From the NCBI RefSeq assembly GCF_023343835.1, contig NC_064443.1, positions 8,866,001 through 8,930,000 on the forward strand: DNA of 64,000 nt, given 5' to 3'. Numbering within the stretch: the stretch's first letter is position 1; each line of letters opens with the position of its first letter. Below the pieces are notes generated by a model. The model was not told the origin of the DNA and made no database searches. It was given only the letters and a program-made list of their open reading frames with translations. The position numbers and the translations under genes are program-made. Positions 24,153 to 35,200 of this stretch are shown here, one piece after another. This DNA comes from Lagopus muta. Its lineage: Eukaryota; Chordata; Aves; Galliformes; Phasianidae.

Positions 24153-25490
24153 TGGGGCTGGAGCCGTGCCGAGGCCGTGTCTCGGTGCTGTAACACATCG
24201 AAGCATTGATGAGTTCTCAGGGATTTGTACAAACTGTGGTGAACGTGCCAAAGTCCCTGAGGCAGGCAGAAGTCACTGACACACCGACCTAGAGCACTGC
24301 TGACACAGCGACCCAGGACCTCTGAGCAGCCCACATAGATGCAGGAACAGGACCTGAACCTTTTCTGCTCCTAGGTTGCAGCAGAAATGAGCAGAAACCA
24401 CAACCCGCTAGCCACGCAGTGTGCTGAAGCTCCCAATGCAGCCCACGTTGCCCACATCACTGGCACTCAGTTGTGAATGACATCATCTGGACTCTCTGAC
24501 AAACGCAGGGGAAAGGAGGCGTCCCAGAGCAGGACTCGCCGTGTTCCCAGCCCTGACCGCCGCGTTGCATGCTGCCGTGCTGTGCGAACCCCGCGCTCTG
24601 GGCACGGCGCTCCTTTCCTTGCTCAGATGATGAGAGAGAACACGTGGAAGTCACACGGCTGTGAGTGTGAATGCCTTCACACGTCGGCTGTGCAGATTTC
24701 CTCAGACCCATGAGCAGCTCCTGTGCATGTGTGATGCCTTAACAGCCTGTGAGCAGCCCACGGGAGAGGGCGAGCGCGGGGCGAGCGCATCTTGGCTCTT
24801 CTCTGTCCCCTCGTGCTGCAGAATGCTCCGATGTAAAGAACGCATTTCTTAATGAATTCCATGAATTCTGTGAACGGTGACGGTGCTGAAAACGTGTGCA
24901 AGAGGGGAACCGGCCGGTGCGTGATGGCCATCGTGCCCAGGTACCTGTACATATATTTGGAAATCCCCAGTGGTTTCTCTGCTCTTTTTGAGAGAAGAAA
25001 CATTTGTTCTTTTGGAAAAATGAGCAATTTCCTGTTAATCGCTTGTTATGGTTTCTACTAAAGGAGTTGATTTAAAAAAACATCATTTAAAAAAAAAAAA
25101 TCACTGATAGTTTTATGTGGTAAAAGCCAGAAAAGAAATGTTTGGGTATAGTATAGTTTCTCATATGCCACAGATTGCTGTCTGCAGAGGATTTCTATGG
25201 CAATTAAAATCTAGGACTTTAAAGAGCACTCCATGTGGTGATTTCTTTCCTTTGGGACGGACAGCTGTGTGGAATGGCAGTGATGGGGCTCTCTTCTTTC
25301 CTTTCACATTTCTATGAGTTCCAGGTTTTGCCATGAGGAACACTTGGTAATACTGAGAGAGATCGTGACGAGCAGGAAGGTTCCATGCACACCTCCTCTA
25401 AGATAAAAGGCAAAATTGCTGCTTTTTTCCTTTTTAAGAGGAAGTAGCCCTGAACAGTCAAAAAGCACAATAAAATCTTGGGGGCCATGC
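24153..25490 (+). other. ABHD6: ABHD6 3' UTR with polyadenylation signal
   Basis: Untranslated sequence after the ABHD6 stop. A canonical AATAAA lies at 25469-25474. A-rich runs near 25070-25100 and AT-rich 3'-UTR-like sequence fit a UTR of about 1.3 kb. Shorter forms are possible; the endpoint is inferred. Confidence 0.55.
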
Positions 25491-26285
25491 AACTTGAGCT
25501 GAGTCTTTGCACTTAAAAACTAAAACATGGTCAAAGTAGGCAATGGGCACCTCCTGGCTGCAGCTGGACATCGCTGCAGGGGCAGCTCCTGCCTGGTGAC
25601 AGAATCCCCCAGCCCTTTGCCCGGGGGCTGGCAGCAGCTGAGAGCACTGATGGGCATAGGGAGCACCTGGAAGTGGGCACTGACACCTCACCCCTCATTC
25701 CCTGCTGGGAGCTGGCAAAGCCCCACGCTGCTGTGTGCCAATGGCTGCCCCTGGGAACCAGAACCATCACCCGAAGGTAAGGCCGTGGCCCTGGGAAGCA
25801 GGCAGCGGGGCTCCTATCTGGGATCTGGTTCAGCTATGGGGAAAGCGGGGTGTTGTGCTGCTGTGGGGCTGAGCAGTGCAGGGTGTCACGTGGGAGCTGC
25901 CCCGCAGTCCTTCTCCCACTGTCTGAACCTTCCCCTGACTCATGGCATTTCACAACCCTCCTGGCAGCAGAACATGTTTATCTTGGGGAAGCCAGGTCGG
26001 GAGCACTCAGGGACATAACATTCTCCGACATGTTCCTGTTGCCCGTGTGGGACGGGACACCCACAGAGCGGCACAGCGCCCCTCCAGCCCTGCGCGTGCT
26101 GCTGCAACCAGCGTGGGGAAGGCAAGGAAGGGTCAGCGTTCCAGGGGGCTGTTTTTTTGCACAGCACACAGTTGTGAGAATGCACTGCTAGGGTAGGGAC
26201 ACTGCATCGAGCTGCTTCCAAGAAGCGCTCAGTTTGCCCTGCAGAGTAGGACCCACATGCAGCCTTGATGTGCTGCTGTATCAAT
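25491..26285. other. Intergenic sequence downstream of ABHD6
   Basis: Unique sequence between the ABHD6 poly(A) signal and the large pyrimidine microsatellite. No gene, transposon or clear regulatory motif was recognised. Confidence 0.4.
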
Positions 26286-26289
26286 TTTT

Positions 26290-26530
26290 TCCTCCCTCCC
26301 TCCCTCCCTCCCTCCCTCCCTCCCTCCCTCCCTCCCTTCCTTCCTTCCTTCCTTCCTTCCTTCCTTCCTTCCTTCCTTCCTTCCTTCCTTCCTTCCTTCC
26401 TTCCTTCCTTCCTTCCTTCCTTCCTTCCTTCCTTCCTTCCTTCCTTCCTTCCTTCCTTCCTTCCTTCCTTCCTTCCTTCCTTCCTTCCTTCCTTCCTTCC
26501 TTCCTTCCTTCCTTCCTTCCTTCCTTCCTT
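26290..26530. repeat. Long (CCCT)n(TTCC)n polypyrimidine microsatellite
   Basis: About 46 bp of CCCT units (26291-26336) pass directly into about 194 bp of TTCC units (26337-26530), uninterrupted on the plus strand. The minus strand is therefore about 240 bp of pure purine with a GGGA-repeat portion. Open frames across it (Lys-Glu-Gly-Arg or Leu-Pro-Ser-Phe repeats) are artefacts of the repeat. Confidence 0.98.
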
Positions 26531-27050
26531 ATGTGATTTCGGGAAGGAACAGCTGTGTGGGTGCTCTGGGTGTGCTGCCACGTTGCCTGTAGCACTGCTG
26601 GGCTTTGTGTTCATCCCTGTGCACCCTGTGCTGCTCCCACCAGGACAGCATTTGCTTCTCATCAGTCCACCTCCTCTAATGCAGAATTAAAACTGAAGAT
26701 CAATAAGGTCAACAGCATGTGTTTTTGCCAGGTACTCTTATTCCGTGTCAACCTCAGAAGTGACAAAAGTATCACAGCAATGAGGACCTGGGGACTCCAG
26801 GCTCTGCTGGGTGCACTCAGTGGGTGATGCACGGGGCTGGAACAAACCTGCCTGCTGCTGTGCAGCTGCTTGTCTGCACCTGAGAGCAGAATTGTGCCTT
26901 CACTGCTCCAGAATTACCCACTCCCTTCTTTTCCTGCAGCTCTGCACGGAGCTCTAATGGAGCTGGGACACGTCGGGCATCCCCTGGATATGCGTCCAGC
27001 TCGTGAGCTGCATTAAACCGGAGGTCCCCCAGCTTTGCAGCGGTGATGCC
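26531..27050. other. Intergenic sequence, no feature recognised
   Basis: Unique sequence between the microsatellite and the CpG-rich patch. Nothing gene-like was seen. Confidence 0.35.
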
Positions 27051-27360
27051 ATTTTTTGCACGATTAAAAACCCCTCTGGAGAAACGCAGCTTCTCCTGCT
27101 CTCCCCTTGCCATGCCGCAGAAAGGACACGGCGTTGGCACAGCGCAGGCCGGGGCTCCGGGCCTCGGTCGCCGCCACTGCAGCACTTGTTGTGAAGTGGC
27201 ACCAGGTGGCAGCAAGCGACCGCCGAGGGGAGAGAAGTGGCCGCCGTCCTCCCCCCGCAGCCCCGCAGCAGAGGGCCGAACCCCCGCGCCGTCACCCAGG
27301 AGCTGGCAGCTCTCGGGTCAAACTCTCTTCTACTCGACACGTCCCGACGTGGAGGTTTAA
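27050..27360. promoter_or_regulatory. Orphan CpG-rich patch with a strong CTCF-like site
   Basis: About 300 bp rich in CpG in an otherwise gene-free region, about 1.6 kb beyond the ABHD6 poly(A) signal. It contains GCACCAGGTGGCAGC (27199-27213), very close to the CTCF consensus CCASYAGRKGGCRS in plus orientation. No splice donor, TATA box or coding frame points to a gene promoter, so an insulator or an unannotated non-coding promoter is possible. Confidence 0.5.
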
Positions 27361-30300
27361 AAACAACTCGGCTCGGATAGGGGTTCAATCATTAACTTGT
27401 TCTGCTGAGACCAGAAGCCCCTCCGTGCTCCTGGGGCACCTGCGCACGAAGGATGCCGCTGTGCCGAGAGGCAGGAGGCTGAAGGCAGGGCGCTGGGGTG
27501 GCACGCAGCACCCGGCAGCGCCGCACGCACAGCCCGAGCTGGAGCACTGGGAGCTGCGCGCAGCAATGCGATCCGCAGCCTCTTCCTGTTGTGCAACCGC
27601 TGCCAGCGGCCCACTGGATGTTTGGGAGATTCGTCAGGGCTGTTGTGCTTCCAGATAATGTTTATTTGCTTGTTTCAGGTCTGGCTTTCACAAGCAATGG
27701 ATTTAAATAGCACAGGCTGAGGCAGGGCATGACTTGCTCCCCGCGCCCCCGCAGCCCCCTCCACACGCACTGTGCCCCGCGCACAGCCCTGCACTCCTGC
27801 TGGCCCCAGGCTGGGCTTGGCACCGATGTTATTGCCATTTTCACTGCTCAGCCTTCACTCGATCCTGCCTTTATGTCATAGTTCAGCGTGGGATACAAGG
27901 CTGCTTGGCCAGCCGTGCCCATGTGGGGGGCCCGTGGCTTCGTGAAGACCACCAGACTCTGTGTGGCACCCTCTGTGTTCTCACACCTGCCCCTTCCCTG
28001 CCTTCCCCAGCCCCATTTTGGCTCCATCCCCTCTTGGAGCATCCCCTGGTGCAGCTCAAGCTGGGAGCAGGGTGTGCCTGCAGAGCTGGGGTCCGTGATG
28101 CAGCAGTGATCACAGTGTGAGTACCAGCGCCAAGGGCTGATGGCACCAGTGCCAGGGTACTCTAGCCATGTGCTGTGCTCCAGTTTTGTTGCCACTGGGG
28201 TTTTGCAGCTTTTTGATATGAGGCACCTCAAGCCCGAGCACCCAGGGCAGAAACTTTTGTGTGACTCCTTTTTCCCTGAAATAAAAAGCACAGAGTCTTC
28301 TTGATATGTGCTGCCATAAATCAAAAGTTGAACGGCCACCAGGACTCTGCAGGGAGGTGTCCGGGTGTCCCGGCCAGTGCGGACAGAACGTGGCACCAGT
28401 GGGGATGGGATGTGTCACGGCCCTGGGGCCAGAGCACTCTGTGCACCAGCCAGGACTGCTGTTCTTCATGGGCACCACTTCTAGGCCTCAGGAGCAATGG
28501 GATTTTTACAGCTCTTGGGGAATGAGGGCTTATCTGAGATTTAGTCACACCAGGTCATTGTCCTGTAGCCATGACTGTGGTCACAGTGTGTCCCCCATTG
28601 CTGCCAGCTCTGTGTTTCTGGGCTCCACGCCGTTCCCATCCTTTCTGAAAACAATGTGCTTGCATAATGTGCCTGAAGGTTAATTACCGTTGGAGCATCC
28701 TTCCTGATGGTTCCTGCCAATGTGCTCGAGGAGAGGATCATAGAATCATAGAGCTGGTGGGCAGCCTATAGCTGAGACCAAATCTTGGCCACAAAGGACA
28801 GCTGGGGGCTCCCAAAGCAATGCAGCTGTCATAGGCTGAACTGGCTGGCAATGTTTTTTTGGCAATATTGCCCAGCAGTTCCTTCTGGGGAGATTTATTC
28901 TTAGCTGCCTGCCTCTTTACCTGGCCCTGGCCAGGTGGGCTGACATTTCCCAAAGTTACAGAAGTCCAACAAAGCAGCAGAACGTGTTGGCATCATTCTC
29001 CCCCGAGAGCATGGATTTGGGATCTGTAGGAAAGGACCAGGCTCATCCTGCATCACGGTGCCAGCTCAGGCTGTGCTTGCCGGGTCACCTGTCCCAGCAC
29101 CCAGCCATGCCTCACAGGTGGGACAGAGCGTGCCTGAGCCAGCAAAGCCTGCTCCTAAAAATAACTTTCTTATCTTCCACTCCATCCAAATCAACATCAG
29201 CTCAGGCTATAAATAGCTTTGTGTGCCGAGCAGGGTTGATGCCAGGAAGGGCTGTGTGCAGGGGCTGCCGGCAGGGAGGGGATGTAGGGGCCCTTCTGGA
29301 TGTCCCCCAATGGACAGCCACCCCAAACCTCATTGAGCTGGGCTCTCTGGGGTGGGAAGGATGCTCCCCCTTGTTTCATCTCCTTGCAAAACAGCTACCA
29401 AAAGAAGACTGGGTAAATAATGCCCCGTGTGCCCTTGCTGAGTCAGGGCCTCGTGCAGGTCATCACCTGAATCCCCACACTGTTTGAGCTGCAGAACCCT
29501 GCATGGATCTGACATGACCTGGTGTCATCCTGCCCATGATCTGGCCTCATGCTGCTATGCCATGCCATGCTGCATGCTTAGCGAGTGTCCCCTGGTTCAC
29601 TGCTTCCTCGGATCCCAGCCCTGGCTTAAGGGGGTGAGCATGGGTGGGCGGTAGGCTCAGGAAATGGGAATGTGATCCAGCGCCATTTCCCCACAGGTTA
29701 AGTGGTGGGAATTACTGTACCTGCTAATCCCTTGGCTCAGCTGCCGGGAACAGCCCAGCTGGGATAAATCCTGGATTTTACAGTCTTGTGTATGTCCTGG
29801 AAACAGGCTGTGTGTCCCCGCTGTGCCCACACCTCCTGCCCCAGGATTGGATGAGCCCACAGCTCCGCATGGCTGTGGTGGCAGTGGCTCCCACTATCCA
29901 GGCTGCTTCTTATGGGAATACCCCAGCACAGGGCTGTTTGAGAGCTCAGGGACATGTGTGGCCCTAGTGGAGGTGCCAGCAGGGCTGGCAGCCCAGGGTG
30001 TCCCGGTGTCCTGCGCTGGGCTCCAGCCAGAGCCCTTGGGTTTGCTCCTCTGGGCACTAAAATTAGTGACAACATCAAAGGGGGGAGGGGAGGAGAAGAG
30101 AGGGAGAGTCTTTGTTTACTTTAATCAAAAATAATTTGTGGCAACACATCTTCTTCCAAAGCAAACAGAGCAGGAGCCTGCCCGTGCTAATTCGGGAAGC
30201 TGGAAGGGAGTGAAATGAAAGCGCAGACCTGGGACAAGGAAACGAGCAGTCTGCAGGGCGAAAATAGAGCAGCAGAGCTGGGCAGCCTGGCTTTCTCACC

Positions 30301-31721
30301 TGGGGGAAATGCAGGCTGATAGCATCTCCAATGATACAACGCAATTCTTCTCCCTGCGGGGATGTCTTTAATTGGAAAATTAGGCTGAGGAGAGACATCC
30401 CAGCACACCAAGTGGTTGCAGCAGCCCTTACTCAGGATGATGTGGCATTCCCCACCCAATCATGGGGCAAAATTAATGCCCGTGGCCCTGAAGCACTGCA
30501 GGGGCTGGGCTGCTGACTGCAGGCTCCTGGATTATTTTTACCTCTATTTTATTTGCCATTTTTCTGATGTTTCTGGTCCTGGGCAAGGACTTTGGGCCAC
30601 TTCTCTTATGTTAATTTCCACTGGCACGTTATAATCTATTAATTAGGTAATAGGCACCGTGGGTGAAGTTTGGGTTTCAGCAAGATGTCAAGAGCAGGTC
30701 AGGCTCTCAGCTCATCCTCAGCCTGGCTTCTCCCCACTGCTGGAGCTCTGGGGTGGGGGGCAGGTGCATTTTGCTGGAGCTGCTTGGGGTCGCAGATGCA
30801 TTGCCAGTGCTGCGGGGCTGGTGGCCAGGGGGAGGACCCCAGCAAGAGGGTTCTGGGGGCCCTGGGCACCCAACTACTGCTTTATTTCTTCGATGTCCTT
30901 ATAATTTATTTTTGCAGCCAAGTTGTTTTCATGATAAAATGGAAATGTTTCCCACGGGCAGCTTTGAAATGAAAAACTGGGCGAGAAGGCTAAATGTAGC
31001 CCCCTCACTGGTGTTGGAGTTACTGGATCTGTGCTCAGCGGGGGGATGTGGTGCACAGCCCTGCAGGACCCCCACTGCCCCTGAGGCCTCTCTGTGCTGG
31101 AGCACGGGGGCTGGTTGCAGGGCTGAGCTCAGAGCTGAGCTCAGCTGTGCCTCCCAAAGGGTAGAGGTGTCCCCTTCTCCCTCCATCTAGTGAAAGTGAC
31201 ACTGCTGGGAACACGCAGGCCACCCCTCTGTGTGAAACAACGGTCTCATTAGCAGGAAAGTTCAATCCTGCCTGCCCTATTGACTCATCGCCTTCCCTTT
31301 CGTCTTCTCTCAGAAGTGGCTCATTATATGCTCTATAAATAGGTTTTTCTACTGATTACCGTTACCCAACTATCACCATTCTCCTCCCAGGCCTGACGCC
31401 AGCAGGCAGAGATTCCAATGGCAGTGGGCGTGTGGGTTTATCCAGCACCACCTCCTCTTTGCCTTATTTTGTGTGACTTTGTTGCAGTGGTCCCCCTGGT
31501 GCCTCTGACTGCATGTCCCTGTGTCACCCCTTCCTGCTGCTTGCTCACGGCACTAACCCCAGCATCCCCAGCCAGAGTCCCCAGTGCCACCTGGTGCGGT
31601 GGCACACTCTTGGTGGCCTTGCAGGGACACCACACTGGGATGGACACCCTGTATGTGGTCCCAATGGCTGTGCAAGAGGAGTGGGGAGATGAAGGGGTGC
31701 TAGGAGGGATGCCAGTCCCCT
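27361..31721. other. Gene-free intergenic region, proximal part
   Basis: Mostly unique sequence without protein-like frames. At 28738-28753 a short TCATAGAATCATAGA motif looks like a CR1 terminus remnant but the following bases do not fit. Around 30065-30135 a purine-rich GGGGGGAGGGG-like run is followed by TTTGTTTACTTT (a forkhead-type TGTTTAC core), and 30590-30660 has several TTAATTAG-like cores; both are possible enhancers without proof. Confidence 0.35.
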
Positions 31722-31931
31722 GTTATAGAATGATAAAGGCTGGAAAGTCCGCTAAAACCATCTAGTCCAACCATAAACTCCTCACCACCATACCACTAGA
31801 CCATGTCATTCAGTGTGACGTCTGCCCTTTTCTTGACACCTACAAGGGCAGTGGCTCTACCACCTCCCTGGGCAGCCCCTCCCAGTGCCTCACCACTCTT
31901 CCAAGGAGAAATTTTTCCTAATATCTTCAGC
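31722..31931 (-). mobile_element. CR1 LINE 3' fragment, minus orientation
   Basis: Reverse-complement CR1 tail: the terminus-like TTATAGAATGATAAAGGCTGG start is followed by ATCTAGTCCAACCAT and CACCTCCCTGGGCAGCCC, both typical of reversed CR1 3' sequence. It is diverged, suggesting an old copy. Confidence 0.85.
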
Positions 31932-32197
31932 ACAAGTCTTCAGTGGGTTTGAGCACTGTGTGAGGTCAGCAGGTTTTCAGGGCCAGGAAGAACAGTGATC
32001 TCCATTTAGTGTTATCTGCTCTGTCACACAGACCATTGTGACTCTGGCATTCCTTGGCAGCCATTTGGGTGGCTAATTACCTTCCCTCTTAATTAAGTGG
32101 GTAATTGTGCCTTACTGAGGGGTGGAGGCAGCAGGAAAAAGAGGTTGGGTGTGGAGCCCTTGTCCATGAACCCTCAGATTTGTATTTGTCAGTATTT

Positions 32198-32284
32198 GGC
32201 ATGGTTTAGTGGGCATAGTGCTGATGGGTTGCTGATTGGACTTGATGATCTTAGTGGTCTTTTCTAATCTTAATGATTCTATGA
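32198..32284 (+). mobile_element. CR1 LINE 3' tail, plus orientation
   Basis: About 87 bp: GGCATGGTTTAGTGGGCATA at the start, GGACTTGATGATCTTAG in the middle, and TTAATGATTCTATGA at the end. It is the extreme 3' end of a CR1 element in the opposite orientation to the copy 270 bp to its left. Confidence 0.85.
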
Positions 32285-35200
32285 TAATGGATTCAAAGTC
32301 AGCTCTGAGATGCTGGAAACTGCTCTGGCAAAGAGGAGCCCATCACTCAGGGATGAGCCAGCTGCACTCACCCCATGGCAGCCCCAGCTCCTGCTGAGCA
32401 GCACAGAGCTCATCCCCACGCGATGACGGCAGTACTGGATAATGACAACGATAACCATAACAATAATAATCCTTCCCAGCTATCAGCAGAGAAGCTCCAT
32501 GCGCTCCACAGCCAGGCAGGAGCTAAGCCTCGTGGCTCCCTGCAGTGTGATGCCAACCCGCCTGAGAGGAGGGAACTGGCTGGGAGGGCTTCACAGGCTT
32601 CTTCATTAACCTTGGCCCAGATAGTTGGCTTCACTAATCCCTGCATAGCTTGTCCAGATCAGGGCAGCATTTGCCTCATCTCTGAGATGAGAAAATCATC
32701 AGGAATATTTTTTCCAATGCCCTCCCCAGTGCCATGGCCCTAATGGGACTGAGGAGAGGACAGCAGCACTTGGTCTGTGCCAGGCAGAGCTGTCACATTC
32801 CTCACTTGCTATGCTTGCAAGCCTGCCCTGCTCCAGATCAGCCTGCAACTTCTTTTATTTTGAGGTCAGCAGCAGCTGCTGGCAGCCTGGCCTCACTCCC
32901 TGTTTACTTGTTAAGCAGCTCAATGCAAATACAAAATTAACTGCTTCCTCAGATTGCTTTAACCATTTCATTGCTCCTGCTGGGGAAATGAGGACAAATA
33001 AACGTGGGGCTGGTGGTCTGCATGCAGCTACTGGCTTGCAGCAGATGAAGCTTTTGTTCTTCTGCTTAATCCCAGTTTTGGTTAGCAAGCCCAGATAATC
33101 ACTTGTCTCACATACAGTCTGCAGAGTAATTCTGCCACCATTTCACCCCTGGAGAGTAGAGGGGAAGGGGAGAGGGGATCTGTGCAGCTCTGTGGTGATA
33201 GCTGCACCTTCTGCCCCAGGGATGTGGGGGCTCTGGTGGGTGTTTCCCTCAGTGGGGACAGCAGCCAGGAGCTGTGGGCAGCCAGCAAGACGTCATCCTT
33301 GTGCTGGGAGCACACACTGTTCCCTCTCAGAAAATGACTCGGGAGGAAGGAATTTAACACAGAATTTCCTCTTTATGCTGCTCCGGCCCTTGTTCTGGAC
33401 ATAATCTCCCAGAAGAGAGATTTTGGGATGCAGGAGGCTGGGGGTATGTACTGGATGCTGCTGGGGCCATGCAGGGATCCCCTTTTCCCTGCTTTCTGAT
33501 GAAGAGCTTTCTGCAGCAGGCTGAACACTTGGGCAGTGGGGAGGAGGGCAGTGAGCTTCCCTGGGAAGCGCAATGATGGTGACAGTGCCAGGCAGACCGA
33601 GGGCTCACTGCCCCGTGCACAACAAGCCTCCTCTCTCTGTGCAGCCGCGTGGCTGGACGGCACGTGAACTGCTCTCACCCAAAAGCATGAGCTTCTGCCA
33701 GCTGGAAATCATGAGCTCTTCACAGGAGCAGATCTGTTATGTGCACCATGGCTGCAATGTTAGGCGTTTGCAACAGCAGAAGGGGTGATAGGAATAGGCG
33801 GCAGCAGCTGTGCTTTCGGTGCCACCCGCTTGTCACAGGGGCTGGAGGCCTTTGCAAATTTCCCCTAAAGAAGTGGGTCAGCATCCAATCTCTCTTTGGA
33901 AAGAGGAGAAGGACACAGGATTAATTGTTTGGTATCACACGGCCAGGCAATGGCAGCGCTGCTGGGAAGCATCCCCAGGGCTGGGGCAGTGGGGCTTTTA
34001 TGGTGTGTCCCTCCAAGCCAGCTCATGTCTGCAGCCCAGCCACCTCCCTGCCACTGTCACTGCAGGAAAACAGTTTGCTGCAGCTGCTGCCTGGCTGTTC
34101 ACAGCCAGCGCCTGTTTCAAAGCTGTGCAATAGTTGGTGATGTAACTCAGCACTAAAAATAGCCCAGGAAGAGTCCCTGGAGCAGCAGGAGGAACTGCAG
34201 GGAAGGGCTGTATCAGCAGCGTGACGTTCCTTCCCAACTGACGCTGCCTCGCACTGTCCCCTTTGCACTGCCAGCTCTGCCTGCTCACTGATGGCTGCAT
34301 TCGTGTTGGGTTGATAGGTGGCTCCTGGCAGGAGGTGTGGGATGAGGGAGCAAGGGAAAGGAGCAGGAGGAAACCTGCATCCAGGCTCCTCCATGGGAGA
34401 TCATTGGTAAGAGTGGCAATTGATGTATTGTTTCAAAATCTTGCAAGCATTACATGAGCTGTATGGGGATGAGAAGTTCTCTGCAACTAGTTCTTCACCA
34501 GTGTGACTCAGAGGGACATCTGATCTCTCACCTTGGCAAAATGCCTCATGTGGGGTCTGTTGGGACCATCCCTTATTCCACAGAGATGCAGAGGGTCCAG
34601 AATCTGAGTGAAACCCAGCTGCACAGTGGTCACAAAAGTGAGGATGGAAATCAGAAGGTGATGGTGGTGGGAGGCTCAGAGCAGCTGACGAAAGAACTGG
34701 CTTGTTTTTGATTGATATTTATATCTGAAGTGGCTTCTCCCTGCCCTAAATAGCCTGCATGGCTGAGCTGTGAGCAGCAGCGCAGACATCCGCACAGCGC
34801 TGTGCAGAGCGGGGATTTATTCACTGAGAAACATCTGAGGGAGGCTCAGAAAAAAAGCAGAATTGGAAAGCAAAGCTGCAGGAGGGTGTGCAGTGAGGGA
34901 TACAGCTGCATGAACAGAGAAGTGAGAGGAGGAAACCAAAATGGCTGGTGCTTTCCTGCTCCCATGTGCTGGGGATGCAAGCCCAAATGCAGGACTGCCT
35001 TGCCATGCAGGAAAATGCAGAAAAGTGGTACCGAAAATAATCCTCTGGCCTGCCCTAACCTTTGGGTTATCTCCATATTGTTCTATTCATGTGTTTTTTG
35101 GTGAAGAATATTTTTATCTTGCAATAGCACAGAGGAATTCTGCTGTGCCAGCAGCTCACAAGGGAAGGGAGAGTCATGCTGGAGGTCTGCCGGCACAGCA

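Noticed and set aside
25940-26662. Long open frames of Lys-Glu-Gly-Arg or Leu-Pro-Ser-Phe repeats
   Set aside because: These are translations of the CCCT/TTCC microsatellite, which stays open in several frames by chance.
28738-28760. CR1 terminus at TCATAGAATCATAGAG
   Set aside because: Only about 16 bp match; the following sequence is not recognisably CR1, so it is noted only inside the intergenic entry.
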